64,000 bases of DNA from Clostridia bacterium (GCA_017516765.1 JAFXBE010000025.1:48752-112751), one strand, 5' to 3'. Positions 8,414 to 18,317 are shown, counted from the first letter of the stretch. Notes: generated by a model from the sequence alone, not told the origin. A program made the numbers and translations.

Positions 8414-9280
8414 TCAACGTCCCAAAGCTTCGTTTGCTCCTGTAAACAGGGAGAACAATTCGCTGTTTTTGGGTGCGCCCTCCGCCGTGAAAAGAGAACG
8501 GGCGTAGGCGTAGTCTCTCCCGTTTACCCGGAAAACGCAGCAATCGTCACAGGCAAGATCCAGCACAGCGTTGCTGCCGTCGGCAAAGGTCAGCGTAAGC
8601 AGAGCGATGCTGAACGGGCAGTTGGATACGGGTCCGCCTTTATCATCTGCATCTGCCAGAAGGTTCCCCATCCGGGCAAGTGCGGCCGGGTCGGTCACTT
8701 CTCCCTGATACAGGGTCTGCCCGCTTTGCGGATCGGTGCAGGTCAGCGATGCATGGGTGATATTTTGAAGTGTCGCCAGATTGAATTCTTCCGTGTCGCG
8801 CGCTTCCGGCCGTTCGATCCATGCAGATGCACCCCGAAGGCTGACTACATAATAAGCCATTGTAGAATGGATAATAGGCAGCGTCTCGCCGGGATTGATC
8901 AGCGCAACACGGGGCGCATAACGGCTGCCGTACGCATAGGCTGGGGTTTCTGCCTCGGTGACATACAGCGCAGGGTTAACGACCAGATACTCGGCCTTTA
9001 CCCATCCATCCACATGCTCGGTGGCATATACATGATACCACTCACCCTGCTGCATGCTTACATACAGCTTTTGTCCATGGGAAAGCTGACGCAGAGCACG
9101 GGAGTAGATATCGGGCTTGGAACGCAGGGTAAGGCTGTCGCAAAGTACATAGGCATCATACGTATAGAGGCCTGTTTTGCTGTAGAAATTGGTATTGTAT
9201 TCTTCGGGCTGTACAACCAGAGCATTTGCGGAGCCAAGCATCAGCAATGCTGCCAGAAGAATGGCAACGATCCGTTTCAA
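8414..9280 (-). CDS. Secreted SH3-domain protein
   Basis: A TTG at 9280 is the likely start because GGGAGG ends 8 nt before it; a GTG nine bases further upstream overlaps that ribosome binding site. The protein is 288 residues with a signal peptide (hydrophobic residues 3-17, ANA cleavage). An SH3-like segment covers about residues 43-97 (CDSLTLRSKPDIYSRALRQL, GEWYHVYAT, GWVKAEYL). The C-terminal half is a beta-rich domain with adjacent cysteines (LACDDCCVFRVNG) that I do not recognise. It belongs to the same class of envelope-associated proteins as the 5130-6485 product. Confidence 0.75.
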   Translation of the reverse strand: MKRIVAILLAALLMLGSANALVVQPEEYNTNFYSKTGLYTYDAYVLCDSLTLRSKPDIYSRALRQLSHGQKLYVSMQQGEWYHVYATEHVDGWVKAEYLVVNPALYVTEAETPAYAYGSRYAPRVALINPGETLPIIHSTMAYYVVSLRGASAWIERPEARDTEEFNLATLQNITHASLTCTDPQSGQTLYQGEVTDPAALARMGNLLADADDKGGPVSNCPFSIALLTLTFADGSNAVLDLACDDCCVFRVNGRDYAYARSLFTAEGAPKNSELFSLFTGANEALGR

Positions 9281-9361
9281 CGGCTTCACCTCCCGATAGT
9301 ATCCCTATCATAATTTGACACAAAAGACGTTTTTCCCTGCTGTATGCAACGAAAAACCAGA

Positions 9362-9390
9362 TTGTTTTCCTATGTAAATGATGGTATACT
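9362..9390 (+). promoter_or_regulatory. Sigma-A promoter of the 38-residue membrane protein
   Basis: TTGTTT and TATACT with 17-nt spacing, 34 nt before the start codon. Confidence 0.7.
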
Positions 9391-9424
9391 ATTATTTGTA
9401 TTTCGAATTGCAGGAGGGTTGTTT

Positions 9425-9541
9425 ATGTCCGGTCAAGCCAAAAACCACAAGAATGCAAAAACCACAGCGATCCGGATCGTATGTCTGGTCGTAGCCGCTC
9501 TGATGATTTTTTCCGTCGTTGCGGGTGTGCTCTGGAGCTGA
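9425..9541 (+). CDS. Small single-pass membrane protein (38 residues)
   Basis: The ATG follows GGAGGG. A lysine/asparagine-rich head (MSGQAKNHKNAKTT) precedes one hydrophobic helix of ~20 residues ending LWS. It has its own promoter and terminator, which supports a real gene despite its size. It resembles the DUF4044-like short proteins of Firmicutes, but that match is uncertain. Function unknown. Confidence 0.65.
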   Translation: MSGQAKNHKNAKTTAIRIVCLVVAALMIFSVVAGVLWS

Positions 9542-9550
9542 TCCCATCTT

Positions 9551-9584
9551 CCCCGGTTCACAAAATGTACCGGGGCATTTTTTC
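9551..9584 (+). terminator. Terminator of the 38-residue gene
   Basis: CCCCGGT pairs with ACCGGGG, followed by CATTTTTTC. Confidence 0.9.
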
Positions 9585-9640
9585 TGTTTATACACACACT
9601 GTATCGCCATCACCCACGACTACCGAAGAGGAGGAACCAC

Positions 9641-11368
9641 ATGCGCACCCTGTTTCCCTTTTTGAAACCGTTCCGCAAGGAATGTGTTGTCAGTCCGCTG
9701 TTCAAGCTGCTGGAAGCGCTGCTTGAGTTGTTTGTACCGCTGATCATGGCGGCAATCATCGACAGGGGCATCCTTGCCGTTGATACGGGCTATGTGCTGC
9801 GGATGGGTCTTTTGCTGGTGGGGCTTGGTCTTTTGGGCTTTGCCTGCTCTGTAACGGCACAGTTCTTTGCCGCAAAGGCAGCTGTTGGCTTTACCGCCAA
9901 GGTGAAGTCTGCGCTTTTTGCGCACATCCAGCAGCTTTCCCACACCGAACTGGATACCATCGGCACCCCCACCCTGATCAACCGCATGACCACCGATATG
10001 AATCAGGTGCAGACCGGCGTAAACATGACGCTGCGCCTGCTTCTGCGCTCCCCCTTCGTGGTGCTGGGTGCGACCGTTATGGCCTTTACGGTGGATGCAA
10101 AGACCGCGCTGATCTTCCTTGCCCTTCTGCCCCTGCTTACCCTCGTGGTAGCCGGCATCATGGCGCTTACCCTGCCCCGGCACAAACAGGTGCAGAGCCA
10201 ATTGGACAAGGTGCTTCTGCGCACCCGTGAAAACCTGACCGGCGTACGTGTGGTACGCGCCTTTAACAAGCAGGCAGACGAGCAGGAAGCCTTCGAAGAG
10301 GAGAGCGGTATGCTTTTCCGGCTGCAGCAGGGTGTGGGCAGACTGTCCTCCCTGATGAATCCGCTTACCTATGTGCTGGTAAACGGTGCACTGATCGTGC
10401 TGCTCTGGAGTGGTGCGTGGCAGGTAGACGGCGGCATCCTGACTCAGGGTGCGGTGGTCGCGCTGGTCAACTACCTTTCCCAGATCCTTGTGGAGCTGAT
10501 CAAGCTGGCCAATCTGATCATTACCATCACCAAAGCACTGGCCAGCGCAGGCCGTATCGAAACCGTACTGAAGCAGGAAAGCTCCATGAAGGATCCTGCA
10601 ATGCCCATCACTGCCTCTGCCGATACCCCCGAATGCGTACGCTTTGAAAATGTTTGCGCCCGCTATCAGGGGGCGGGCGAAGAGAGCCTGACGAACATCA
10701 GCTTTACCGCCCTGCGGGGACAGACCATCGGCGTGATCGGCGGCACAGGCTCCGGCAAGAGCACGCTGATCAACCTGATCCCCCGGTTCTATGATGTATG
10801 CAGCGGCACAGTGCTGGTGGACGGCGTGGATGTGCGTAATCAGACCATCGAAAGCCTGCGGGCCAAGGTGGCTGTTGTACCCCAGAAAGCCATGCTGTTC
10901 AAAGGCACCATCCGGGACAACCTGCGCTGGGGCAAGCAGGATGCCACCGATGCCGAGCTCTGGCAGGCGTTGGAGACCGCTCAGGGCGCAGAAGTGGTGC
11001 GCGGCAAGCCCGGACAGCTTGACGAAATGATTGAGCAGGGCGGACGCAACCTTTCCGGCGGTCAGCGGCAGCGGCTTACCATCGCCCGTGCACTGGTGCG
11101 CAACCCTGAAATCCTGATCCTTGACGACAGCGCATCCGCACTGGACTATGCCACCGATGCAGCGCTGCGCAAGTCCATCCGTGAAATGGATACCCCGGCC
11201 ACCGTGTTTATCGTGTCCCAGCGTGCAAGCTCCATCCGGTTTGCGGATCAGATCCTTGTGCTGGATGATGGCGAGCTGGCAGGCATCGGCACCCATGACC
11301 AGCTGCTGGCAAGCTGCCCTGTGTATCAGGAGATCTATTATTCCCAGTATCCGAAGGAGGCGGTCTGA
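9641..11368 (+). CDS. ABC exporter subunit with degenerate ATP site
   Basis: This 575-residue half-transporter has six membrane helices (residues ~15-300) and an ATPase domain (~335-575). Walker A is GGTGSGKST and the signature is LSGGQRQRL. The Walker B motif ends ILDDSASALD, with aspartate in place of the catalytic glutamate, and the switch histidine is glutamine (IVSQRASS). Those changes mark the non-catalytic site of heterodimeric exporters such as TM287/288 or BmrCD. It overlaps the next gene by one base (TGATG), so both halves are translated in tandem. Substrate unknown; lipids, drugs or peptides are all possible. The start follows GAGGAGG. Confidence 0.92.
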   Translation: MRTLFPFLKPFRKECVVSPLFKLLEALLELFVPLIMAAIIDRGILAVDTGYVLRMGLLLVGLGLLGFACSVTAQFFAAKAAVGFTAKVKSALFAHIQQLSHTELDTIGTPTLINRMTTDMNQVQTGVNMTLRLLLRSPFVVLGATVMAFTVDAKTALIFLALLPLLTLVVAGIMALTLPRHKQVQSQLDKVLLRTRENLTGVRVVRAFNKQADEQEAFEEESGMLFRLQQGVGRLSSLMNPLTYVLVNGALIVLLWSGAWQVDGGILTQGAVVALVNYLSQILVELIKLANLIITITKALASAGRIETVLKQESSMKDPAMPITASADTPECVRFENVCARYQGAGEESLTNISFTALRGQTIGVIGGTGSGKSTLINLIPRFYDVCSGTVLVDGVDVRNQTIESLRAKVAVVPQKAMLFKGTIRDNLRWGKQDATDAELWQALETAQGAEVVRGKPGQLDEMIEQGGRNLSGGQRQRLTIARALVRNPEILILDDSASALDYATDAALRKSIREMDTPATVFIVSQRASSIRFADQILVLDDGELAGIGTHDQLLASCPVYQEIYYSQYPKEAV

Positions 11369-13125
11369 TGAACAAGCCCACCAACAAAACCCAGACCCTC
11401 AAAACGGTACTGGGCTATGTAAAGCGCAGCTGGGGTTATCTGGCACTTTCACTGCTGCTTTGTGTGCTGACAGTTGCAGCCACCCTGTACATCCCCATTC
11501 TGACGGGACAGATCATCGACCTGATCCCCGCTGCCTTTCAGGTAAACTTTACCGGCATTCTTCCCCTGCTGCTCCAAATGGGACTGATGATCGGCTTTAC
11601 CGCGCTGGCCCAATGGCTGATGGGGCTGTGCAACAACCGCCTTACCTATGCGGCGGTGCGTGACATCCGCCGGGATGCCTTCACCCATCTGCAAAAACTG
11701 CCTCTTTCCTATCTGGATACCCATCCCACGGGCGATGTGGTCAGCCGGGTGATCACCGACGTGGATCAGTTTGCAGACGGTCTGCTGATGGGCTTTACCC
11801 AACTGTTCAGCGGCGTGCTGACCATTGTGGGTACGCTTGGCTTCATGTATTCCGTCAACTGGATGATCGCCACCGCCGTTGTGGTGATCACACCCCTTTC
11901 GCTGGTGGTGGCTTCCTTTATCGCCAAGCGTACCTATGATATGTTCTCGCTCCAGTCCAAGACCCGTGGCGAGCAGACTGCCCTGATCGACGAAATGCTC
12001 ACCGGGCAGAAGGTGGTTCGCGCCTTTGGCATGGAAGACGAGGTGCAGGAACGGTTCGACGAGATCAATGGACGGCTGGAAAACGCCAGCCGCCGCGCCA
12101 TCTTTTTCTCTTCCCTCACCAACCCCGCTACCCGGTTTGTCAACTCGCTGGTGTATGCCTGCGTGGGCGTTGCCGGTGCGCTGGTATGCATCCTTGGCGG
12201 CCCTGCCATGCTGACGGTGGGTCAGCTGTCGGCTTTCCTCAGCTATGCCAACCAGTACACCAAGCCCTTTAACGAGATCTCCGGCGTGGTGACCGAGCTG
12301 CAAGCAGCCCTTGCCTGTGCAGAGCGTGTTTTCGAGCTGATCCGCTGCCCAGCCGAGACCTCCGAACCCGAAGATGCCGTGGTACTGGAGGATCCCGAAG
12401 GCGCGGTTGCCATGCAGGATGTAAGCTTCTCTTATGTGCCGGAACGCAAGCTGATCCAGCATCTGAGCATCTCTGTAAAGCCCGGCGAACGGGTCGCCAT
12501 CGTCGGCCCCACCGGCTGCGGCAAGACTACCCTCATCAACCTGCTGATGCGGTTTTATGATGTGAATGACGGCAAGATCACCCTCGACGGGCACAACATC
12601 GTGGATGTGACCCGCCACAGTCTGCGGGAGGGCTACGGCATGGTGCTGCAGGAAACCTGGCTCAAGAGCGGTACCATCCGTGAGAACATTACCATGGGCA
12701 AGCCCGATGCCACCGACGAAGAAGTGATCGCCGCCGCCAAGGCCACCCATGCCCACAGCTTTATCCGCCGCCTGCCCAAGGGATATGATACGGTGATCAC
12801 CGAAGACGGCGGCAGCCTTTCCCAGGGTGAAAAGCAGCTGTTGTGCATTACCCGCGTCATGCTCTGCCTGCCCCCCATGCTGATCCTTGACGAAGCCACT
12901 TCCTCGATCGACACCCGTACAGAGCAGCACATCCAACGAGCCTTTGAAACGCTGATGACCGGGCGCACCAGCTTTATCGTTGCCCACCGGCTTTCCACCA
13001 TCCAGAATGCCAATACCATTCTGGTGATGAAGGACGGCAACGTGATCGAGCAGGGCAACCACGAAGAGTTGCTCCGGCAGGGCGGCTTCTATGCCAACCT
13101 GTACAACAGTCAGTTTGCCCACTGA
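11368..13125 (+). CDS. ABC exporter subunit with consensus ATP site
   Basis: The 585-residue partner of the preceding gene has a membrane domain at ~15-320 and an ATPase domain at ~345-585. Walker A is GPTGCGKTT. Walker B with the catalytic glutamate is LILDEATSSID, and the switch histidine is present (VAHRLST). The signature motif is changed to LSQGEKQ, typical of the subunit that completes the degenerate site in the partner. The pair should form an asymmetric exporter. A TTGACC/TATAAT promoter for yebC starts just downstream, so the operon ends here. Confidence 0.92.
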   Translation: MNKPTNKTQTLKTVLGYVKRSWGYLALSLLLCVLTVAATLYIPILTGQIIDLIPAAFQVNFTGILPLLLQMGLMIGFTALAQWLMGLCNNRLTYAAVRDIRRDAFTHLQKLPLSYLDTHPTGDVVSRVITDVDQFADGLLMGFTQLFSGVLTIVGTLGFMYSVNWMIATAVVVITPLSLVVASFIAKRTYDMFSLQSKTRGEQTALIDEMLTGQKVVRAFGMEDEVQERFDEINGRLENASRRAIFFSSLTNPATRFVNSLVYACVGVAGALVCILGGPAMLTVGQLSAFLSYANQYTKPFNEISGVVTELQAALACAERVFELIRCPAETSEPEDAVVLEDPEGAVAMQDVSFSYVPERKLIQHLSISVKPGERVAIVGPTGCGKTTLINLLMRFYDVNDGKITLDGHNIVDVTRHSLREGYGMVLQETWLKSGTIRENITMGKPDATDEEVIAAAKATHAHSFIRRLPKGYDTVITEDGGSLSQGEKQLLCITRVMLCLPPMLILDEATSSIDTRTEQHIQRAFETLMTGRTSFIVAHRLSTIQNANTILVMKDGNVIEQGNHEELLRQGGFYANLYNSQFAH

Positions 13126-13142
13126 GCAAACCCCTCAAAAAT

Positions 13143-13171
13143 TTGACCCAAGAGAAGGTTTGTGCTATAAT
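13143..13171 (+). promoter_or_regulatory. Sigma-A promoter of yebC
   Basis: TTGACC and TATAAT with 17-nt spacing; the start codon is 68 nt downstream. Confidence 0.85.
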
Positions 13172-13239
13172 CTTTTGTTGAAACAGGCATGATTGGCACA
13201 GACCAACCAGAAGATGCAGACAAAGAAAGGCTGATACCC

Positions 13240-13986
13240 ATGTCCGGACATAGCAAATGGCATAACATTCAGGCCAAGAAGGGCAAGACCGACGCTGCCC
13301 GCGGCAAGATCTTCACCAAAATCGGTCGCGAGATCGCTATCGCTGTTCGCGAAGGCGGCAGCAACCCCGAAAGCAACTCCAAGCTGCGTGATATTATCGC
13401 CAAGGCAAAGAGCAACAACATGCCCAACGATAACATCAAGCGTTCCATTATGAAGGCCAGCGGCGAGCTGGGCAACGTGGACTACGAAGAGATCACCTAC
13501 GAAGGCTATGCCCCCGGCGGCGTTGCCGTGATCGTGGAAACCATCACCGACAGCCGTAACCGTACCGCCAGCGACATTCGCCACTGCTTTGCCAAGAACG
13601 ACGGTTCCATGGGCGTTACCGGCAGCGTGGGCTTCATGTTCGACAAGAAGGGCGTTCTGGTCATTGAGCGCACCGCCGACATGGACGAAGACGAAATGAT
13701 GATGACCGTGCTGGATGCCGGCGCCGAGGACATGGATGTGCAGGACGACGTTTTCGAGGTTACCACCGCTCCCGCCGATTTCTCTGCCGTGCGTGAAGCG
13801 CTGGAAAATCAGGGCATCAGCTTCCTGAGCGCCGAGGTGCAGATGGTACCCCAGAACACCGTTGTTCCCCCGGATGAAGATACCCTCGCCAAGATCCTCA
13901 AGATGCTGGAAATGCTTGAGGAAAACGACGACGTACAGAATGTATGGCACAACGCCGAGCTGCCCGAAGAGGAAGAGGAGGACTGA
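13240..13986 (+). CDS. yebC: YebC/PmpR family protein
   Basis: This 248-residue protein opens with [19 protein letters not shown], the invariant start of the family, and continues with [20 protein letters not shown] and [13 protein letters not shown]. Members were annotated as DNA-binding regulators; more recent work links them to relief of ribosome stalling at proline-rich stretches. That would fit this genome's Pro-rich IF2 and EEPVV-repeat proteins, but the link is only inference. Length and all three domains are normal. It is a single gene with its own promoter and terminator. Confidence 0.95.
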   Translation: MSGHSKWHNIQAKKGKTDAARGKIFTKIGREIAIAVREGGSNPESNSKLRDIIAKAKSNNMPNDNIKRSIMKASGELGNVDYEEITYEGYAPGGVAVIVETITDSRNRTASDIRHCFAKNDGSMGVTGSVGFMFDKKGVLVIERTADMDEDEMMMTVLDAGAEDMDVQDDVFEVTTAPADFSAVREALENQGISFLSAEVQMVPQNTVVPPDEDTLAKILKMLEMLEENDDVQNVWHNAELPEEEEED

Positions 13987-14016
13987 TCCTCTTTCCCCAT
14001 GCTGCAGGACATACGA

Positions 14017-14046
14017 AACGCCCCGCCTTTGATGGCGGGGCGTTTT
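14017..14046. terminator. Terminator between yebC and the convergent gene
   Basis: AACGCCCCGCC pairs with GGCGGGGCGTT with a 6-nt loop, and TTTT follows. Confidence 0.9.
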
Positions 14047-14049
14047 GCA

Positions 14050-14766
14050 TTATCTCTCTTTCCAGTATTGCCGGATCGTTTCTATCGAAAGCTGTACTGA
14101 CCGATCAACAAAGTCGGCATATTCCGTGCGTGTCATGGCGATATACGGGTACTTGGTTTCTCTTCCTTCAGGAATGTACCCCAATACGCCGATCTTACGG
14201 ACGATGGCTCCCGGCGGCAGGAATTCCAGATAATCCGGGAAAGAGGTAAGTTCTCTGATCTCCGTCCAGAAGCCGCTGGCGGGATGGGTATCCAGATATT
14301 CCCGTTCTATGGCAGCGATCTCGCCAAGGCGATCGGCTTTGGGAATGAGCAGCTTGACCGAATCCCATGTCTCCGGCATGCCTTCGCTGCCAGTTGCCAG
14401 TTCGGGAACCGCTTTGATCCGCTGCCATGCAGCCTGCACATGCTGCGGTGTTCGAAGGGTGCGCTGAAACTCCGCATCGGTGACCAAATGGGTGTAATAG
14501 CCCCATAAAAATGAGGCCTCCTGCACAGTCTGCGGATCTCTGGGAAGCAGGTATTCCTCCACAAACCGCTGACAATCGGCGGCATTCTTTCGGTCTGCGC
14601 CCATCCAGTGGGTCATGGCACGGGGAGGGGTAAAACTGCTCCAGTCTTCATTTTCCACATTGCAATCCGGGGCAATATTGCCCACGCAGTATTCATGCCG
14701 GGCAAGCTGAGGCAGCGCCTCCAGCACCCGGTCTGCAACCATCATGTGTGTGACCCAGAAAGGCAT
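14050..14766 (-). CDS. Zinc-dependent phospholipase C-like protein
   Basis: This 238-residue protein has the histidine/aspartate pattern of the PF00882 family: THMMVADRVLE near the N-terminus, GNIAPD at ~30, TPPRAMTHW at ~47-55 and FLWGYYTHLVTDAEF at ~86-100. These residues would bind zinc. The family includes phospholipase C and uncharacterised cytosolic hydrolases. There is no signal peptide, so an intracellular role is likely. It lies 19 nt after the DUF218 gene in the same orientation and is probably co-transcribed. The ATG is preceded by AAGGAGCG. Confidence 0.7.
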   Translation of the reverse strand: MPFWVTHMMVADRVLEALPQLARHEYCVGNIAPDCNVENEDWSSFTPPRAMTHWMGADRKNAADCQRFVEEYLLPRDPQTVQEASFLWGYYTHLVTDAEFQRTLRTPQHVQAAWQRIKAVPELATGSEGMPETWDSVKLLIPKADRLGEIAAIEREYLDTHPASGFWTEIRELTSFPDYLEFLPPGAIVRKIGVLGYIPEGRETKYPYIAMTRTEYADFVDRSVQLSIETIRQYWKER

Positions 14767-14785
14767 CGGTCAACGCTCCTTCACA

Positions 14786-15376
14786 TCAGACCGTAAAGTC
14801 GGGGAACACGCCGTTTTGGGCGCACAGGATCAGGTTTTTTGCCTCCTGCAGCACAAGCCCCCGACTCTTTTCGGTAAGCATCCAATTATGGCGGCGGGTA
14901 TGGGTATCCTGCGCGGGGCTGGGGTACACCTGTATGTGCGCCGGGTACAGATAGCGGGCAATGGCAAGACTGCGGCGCATATGGAAGGCAGTGGTCACCA
15001 GCAGCAGGCTTTTGACACGATTCAGCCAGAAGGCGCGCTGCAACTCCGTCATAGAATACAAGATATTTTCAACGGTATTCAGCGAGGAACATTCGGTAAG
15101 GACAGCTTTTTCCGGTACGCCGAGAGAAACAGCCTTTTCTTTCATCTGTAAGGCTTCAGGAATGCCCTCCGCCGCACCGCCGCACATCATCAGGCTGCCG
15201 ACGCGCCCGGCATGATAAAGCTCTGCCGCAACAGGTACACGGTACTTGACCGCCTTGCTGCTGCCAAGTACAACGGCGCAGTCTGCGCTTACGCCGGTAT
15301 CCTCCAGTCCTTCGAACAGGAGCCGATCCAGCAATTCGTCGGTCAAATCATCTTCTTTGATCCGGGACACCAGCAT
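14786..15376 (-). CDS. YdcF/SanA-like DUF218 protein
   Basis: This 196-residue protein has the DUF218 pattern: AVVLGSS, then LMMCGGAAEG, a helical region with ECSSLNTVENI, and LLLVTTAFHMRRSLAIARY. The domain is a Rossmann-like fold found in YdcF, ElyC and SanA, which affect envelope integrity; YdcF binds S-adenosylmethionine. It lacks the usual N-terminal membrane segments, so it may be cytosolic. The start follows GAGGGGA. It is followed by the phospholipase-like gene and preceded by an LCP gene on the same strand, 30 nt away. Confidence 0.8.
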   Translation of the reverse strand: MLVSRIKEDDLTDELLDRLLFEGLEDTGVSADCAVVLGSSKAVKYRVPVAAELYHAGRVGSLMMCGGAAEGIPEALQMKEKAVSLGVPEKAVLTECSSLNTVENILYSMTELQRAFWLNRVKSLLLVTTAFHMRRSLAIARYLYPAHIQVYPSPAQDTHTRRHNWMLTEKSRGLVLQEAKNLILCAQNGVFPDFTV

Positions 15377-15406
15377 ACAGTCCCCTCTTTCGTACCCTTC
15401 AAAGGG

Positions 15407-16330
15407 TTAATCCATTACGGCATAGCCCTGTTCCAAAAACTCCGACAGCACCTGACGGGCGTATTCGAAGTCCACCTGACGGGTCATCATACCGGCATAG
15501 GTAATGTCCTCCATGGCTTCGGTGGGAGGCATCTGCAAACCCTCGGGAGTAACGCCCCGCAGCTCAAAGGCATAATTGAGCGCCTGCATCATATCCTGCA
15601 GGCTCATGTTGGTCTGCACGATGCTGCCCCGCACAGAGGTAAGCAGATCCATCGCCGTACCCAGATCCACATCGGCATACTTCTGGGCAAGGGTGGAAAG
15701 CACCGTGCGCATACGGCGCATACGCCCGTTGTCGCCCTCGCTGCCTACTTTGCGGATGCGCATATAGATGACCGCCGCATGGCCGCCGAACAGATAGGTG
15801 CCGCCCTTTCCCATGCTGGGAGTGGTGCTGTCGCGGCTGATGCGGTAACGGTTCAGGTAATCGGCTTCCGCATCGGTAACGGTAATGTACACACCGCCCA
15901 TAGCATCGATGATATCCTGCACATTATCCATGTTGAAAACGATGTACTTTTCCACCTTTACGCCGAAATGGGTGGACAGGATGCGGCACATGGCTTCTAC
16001 GCCATAATTCTTGGCGATATAGGTAAACCTGCCGATATCCCCATCCGGACGCTGGATGAGCATTTCCCGGGAGAAGGTGGTGAAGATGAGGCGGCGGGCG
16101 GCGGTATCCATCGTTACAAGGATGTTGCCGTCGGTGTTGCTCATCTTGTCGGCGGTTCCGGCCCAGCTGTCCACACAGGTAAGCAGGAAGTGGTGCTGAC
16201 CGGCAGGCGGTTCGGGCAGGCTGTCGTAATCCAGCGGTGTAATGGGGCGCGGCGTAGCTGCATATGCAGGGACAATTCCTGTAAACACAAGACAGAAAAG
16301 CAGCAGAACAGACAGTAGACGCTTGAGCAT
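15407..16330 (-). CDS. LytR-CpsA-Psr (LCP) family protein
   Basis: This 307-residue protein has a signal anchor (residues 4-24) and an LCP domain (~45-245). The landmarks are NILVTMDTAARRLIFTTFSR, then FGVKVEKYIVFNMDNV followed by the DAMGGV motif and GGHAAVIYMRIRK. LCP enzymes transfer glycopolymers such as teichoic acids from undecaprenyl phosphate to peptidoglycan outside the membrane. The arginine positions that contact the pyrophosphate (RMRRMRTVL) are present. The start follows AAAGGAG. It is the first gene after the htpG terminator and may be co-transcribed with the DUF218 gene. Confidence 0.88.
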   Translation of the reverse strand: MLKRLLSVLLLFCLVFTGIVPAYAATPRPITPLDYDSLPEPPAGQHHFLLTCVDSWAGTADKMSNTDGNILVTMDTAARRLIFTTFSREMLIQRPDGDIGRFTYIAKNYGVEAMCRILSTHFGVKVEKYIVFNMDNVQDIIDAMGGVYITVTDAEADYLNRYRISRDSTTPSMGKGGTYLFGGHAAVIYMRIRKVGSEGDNGRMRRMRTVLSTLAQKYADVDLGTAMDLLTSVRGSIVQTNMSLQDMMQALNYAFELRGVTPEGLQMPPTEAMEDITYAGMMTRQVDFEYARQVLSEFLEQGYAVMD

Positions 16331-16345
16331 GGCGGCTCCTTTCGT

Positions 16346-16395
16346 AAAGAAAAAGAATGCATGGCAACGGCTGCCAACGCCGTTCCATGCATTCT
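16346..16395 (-). terminator. Terminator of htpG
   Basis: AGAATGCATGG pairs with CCATGCATTCT around an inner ACGGC/GCCGT stem, and the leftward strand continues TTTTTCTTT. It separates htpG from the LCP gene. Confidence 0.9.
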
Positions 16396-16454
16396 AAGTA
16401 CGCTGCGGAGAGGCAAAAACCCTTCCTTGCAACATTTTTGTTAGAACTGTTACA

Positions 16455-18317
16455 TTACTTGCACAGCAGCTCCAGCAGCTTGCCGGAACGATTCAGGAAC
16501 GCGGTAATCTCGTCCTTTTCCAGCGGGCGGGTGGACATGCGTGCCAGATCGTACAGCTGGGCAGCCATCATATCCCGTTTCTCGCCGTCTTCCAGCGTAA
16601 GCAGATTCTTGACGACTGCGTTTTCGGCATTCAGCACAAGGGTGAAATGCTCGGGCAGTTTGAAATCCTGACCGTAAATCTTGCCCATCTCGCTGAAGCG
16701 GCGACCCTGCTCATCCTGCACCAGCATACCGGGCATGGAGGGATCCTTGAGGGCAGTCAGCTGTACGGCAAGCTCCTGGTTGCCGGTGGCGGCGGCAAAC
16801 AGATCGGCAAGCACCTTTTCGTTTGCCTGATTCTGCTGCTTCTCCTCCTCGCTCTGCTCCTTGGCAAAGGTGGCGGCATCCGCATCCACACGAGCGAAGC
16901 TGAGACCCTCCACACCCGCAGAGTATTCCATAAAGCTGACGAAATTGAGATCGATCAGCGCATCCAGCACCACAACATCGATACCTTCGGTCTCGTAGTG
17001 GGCGATGCTTGCGCTCTGGCGCATGGGATCGCTGGTATAGATGACCTTCTTGCCGCCCAGCTTGCCCTCGTTCTTGCTCAGGTATTCGCTGAGGGTCATA
17101 TGGGTACCGGCGGTGGTCTTGAGCAGCAGGGTATCCTTTACCTGCTCGAAGAACTTGCCGTCGCGCATGCAGCCGTATTTAACAAAGGGATGGATATCCT
17201 CCCAGTAACCTTCGTACTGGCTGCGTTCGGTGTTGAAAAGCCCGGTCAGCTTGTCCGCAACCTTACGGGTGATGTAGGCAGAAAGCTTCTTTACATAGCC
17301 GTCGTTCTGCAGGAAGCTGCGGCTCACGTTCAGGGGCAGGTCGGGGCAGTCGATCACACCCTTGAGGAGCATGAGGAACTCGGGGATCACTTCTTTGATG
17401 TTGTCGGCAACGAACACCTGACCGCTGAACAACTTGATCTCGCCCTCCCGGGTGCCGAAATCGTTGGTCAGCTTGGGGAAATACAGAATACCCTTCAGGT
17501 TGAAGGGATAATCCACGTTCAGATGCACATAGAACAGCGGATCTTCGAAGGTGTGGAACACATCGTGATAGAACTTCTTGTATTCCTCATCGGTGCAGTC
17601 TTTGGGCGCTTTCAGCCACAGGGCTGCGTTGGGGTTGATGCGCTCCGGCTCCTTTACCTCAATGGCAGGGGCTTCACCTTCGGCTGCCTCTTCGCTCTTG
17701 GGGGCTTCTTCCTTGATCACCTCCAGATAGACGGGGGTATTCATAAAGCTGCAATAGCGCTTCAGCACCTGACGAACACGGAATTCGTCGGCAAACTCCT
17801 TTTCTTCCTCTGCAATGTGCAGAATAATGTCGGTACCCCGCTCACTGCGGCTGCCCTCGCTCATGGTGAAGGCCATGCCGTCTTCGGATACCCAACGTAC
17901 GGGATCGGCGGTCTCGCTCTTGGTTTCGATGGTCACGCGATCGGCTACCATGAAGGCGGAATAGAATCCCAGACCGAAATGACCGATAATACCGCCCTTC
18001 TCGTCGCCCTCGTAGTTCTTCAAAAACTCTTCTGCGCCGGAAAAAGCCACCTGATTGATGTACTTCTCCACCTCTTCGGCAGACATACCGATGCCGTTAT
18101 CGCTAAAGCGGATCTCCCCTGCCTTTTCGTCTACGGTAACGGTTACCTTGTACTCGATTTCGCTGCCGGGGGTGAGCATCTTCTGCTTGGTGATGGCATC
18201 ACAGCCGTTGGATACCAGCTCGCGGATAAAGATATCCTTATCGGAATACAGCCACCGCTTGATGATGGGCATAATATTCTGCGCATGGATGGAGATATTG
18301 CCCTGTTGAAGTGCCAT
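16455..18317 (-). CDS. htpG: HSP90-family chaperone HtpG
   Basis: This 620-residue ATP-dependent chaperone has an N-terminal GHKL ATPase (residues ~1-220). It contains RELVSNGCDAI with the catalytic glutamate, DNGIGM, and GHFGLGFYSAFMVAD as the lid/ATP site. A middle domain and a C-terminal dimerisation domain follow. The ATG at 18317 follows AGGAGG. The length is normal for the bacterial family. A perfect CIRCE operator and sigma-A promoter lie upstream, so the repressor HrcA, not SigB or CtsR, should control it by heat shock. That is uncommon for htpG. It ends with a strong terminator. Confidence 0.96.
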   Translation of the reverse strand: MALQQGNISIHAQNIMPIIKRWLYSDKDIFIRELVSNGCDAITKQKMLTPGSEIEYKVTVTVDEKAGEIRFSDNGIGMSAEEVEKYINQVAFSGAEEFLKNYEGDEKGGIIGHFGLGFYSAFMVADRVTIETKSETADPVRWVSEDGMAFTMSEGSRSERGTDIILHIAEEEKEFADEFRVRQVLKRYCSFMNTPVYLEVIKEEAPKSEEAAEGEAPAIEVKEPERINPNAALWLKAPKDCTDEEYKKFYHDVFHTFEDPLFYVHLNVDYPFNLKGILYFPKLTNDFGTREGEIKLFSGQVFVADNIKEVIPEFLMLLKGVIDCPDLPLNVSRSFLQNDGYVKKLSAYITRKVADKLTGLFNTERSQYEGYWEDIHPFVKYGCMRDGKFFEQVKDTLLLKTTAGTHMTLSEYLSKNEGKLGGKKVIYTSDPMRQSASIAHYETEGIDVVVLDALIDLNFVSFMEYSAGVEGLSFARVDADAATFAKEQSEEEKQQNQANEKVLADLFAAATGNQELAVQLTALKDPSMPGMLVQDEQGRRFSEMGKIYGQDFKLPEHFTLVLNAENAVVKNLLTLEDGEKRDMMAAQLYDLARMSTRPLEKDEITAFLNRSGKLLELLCK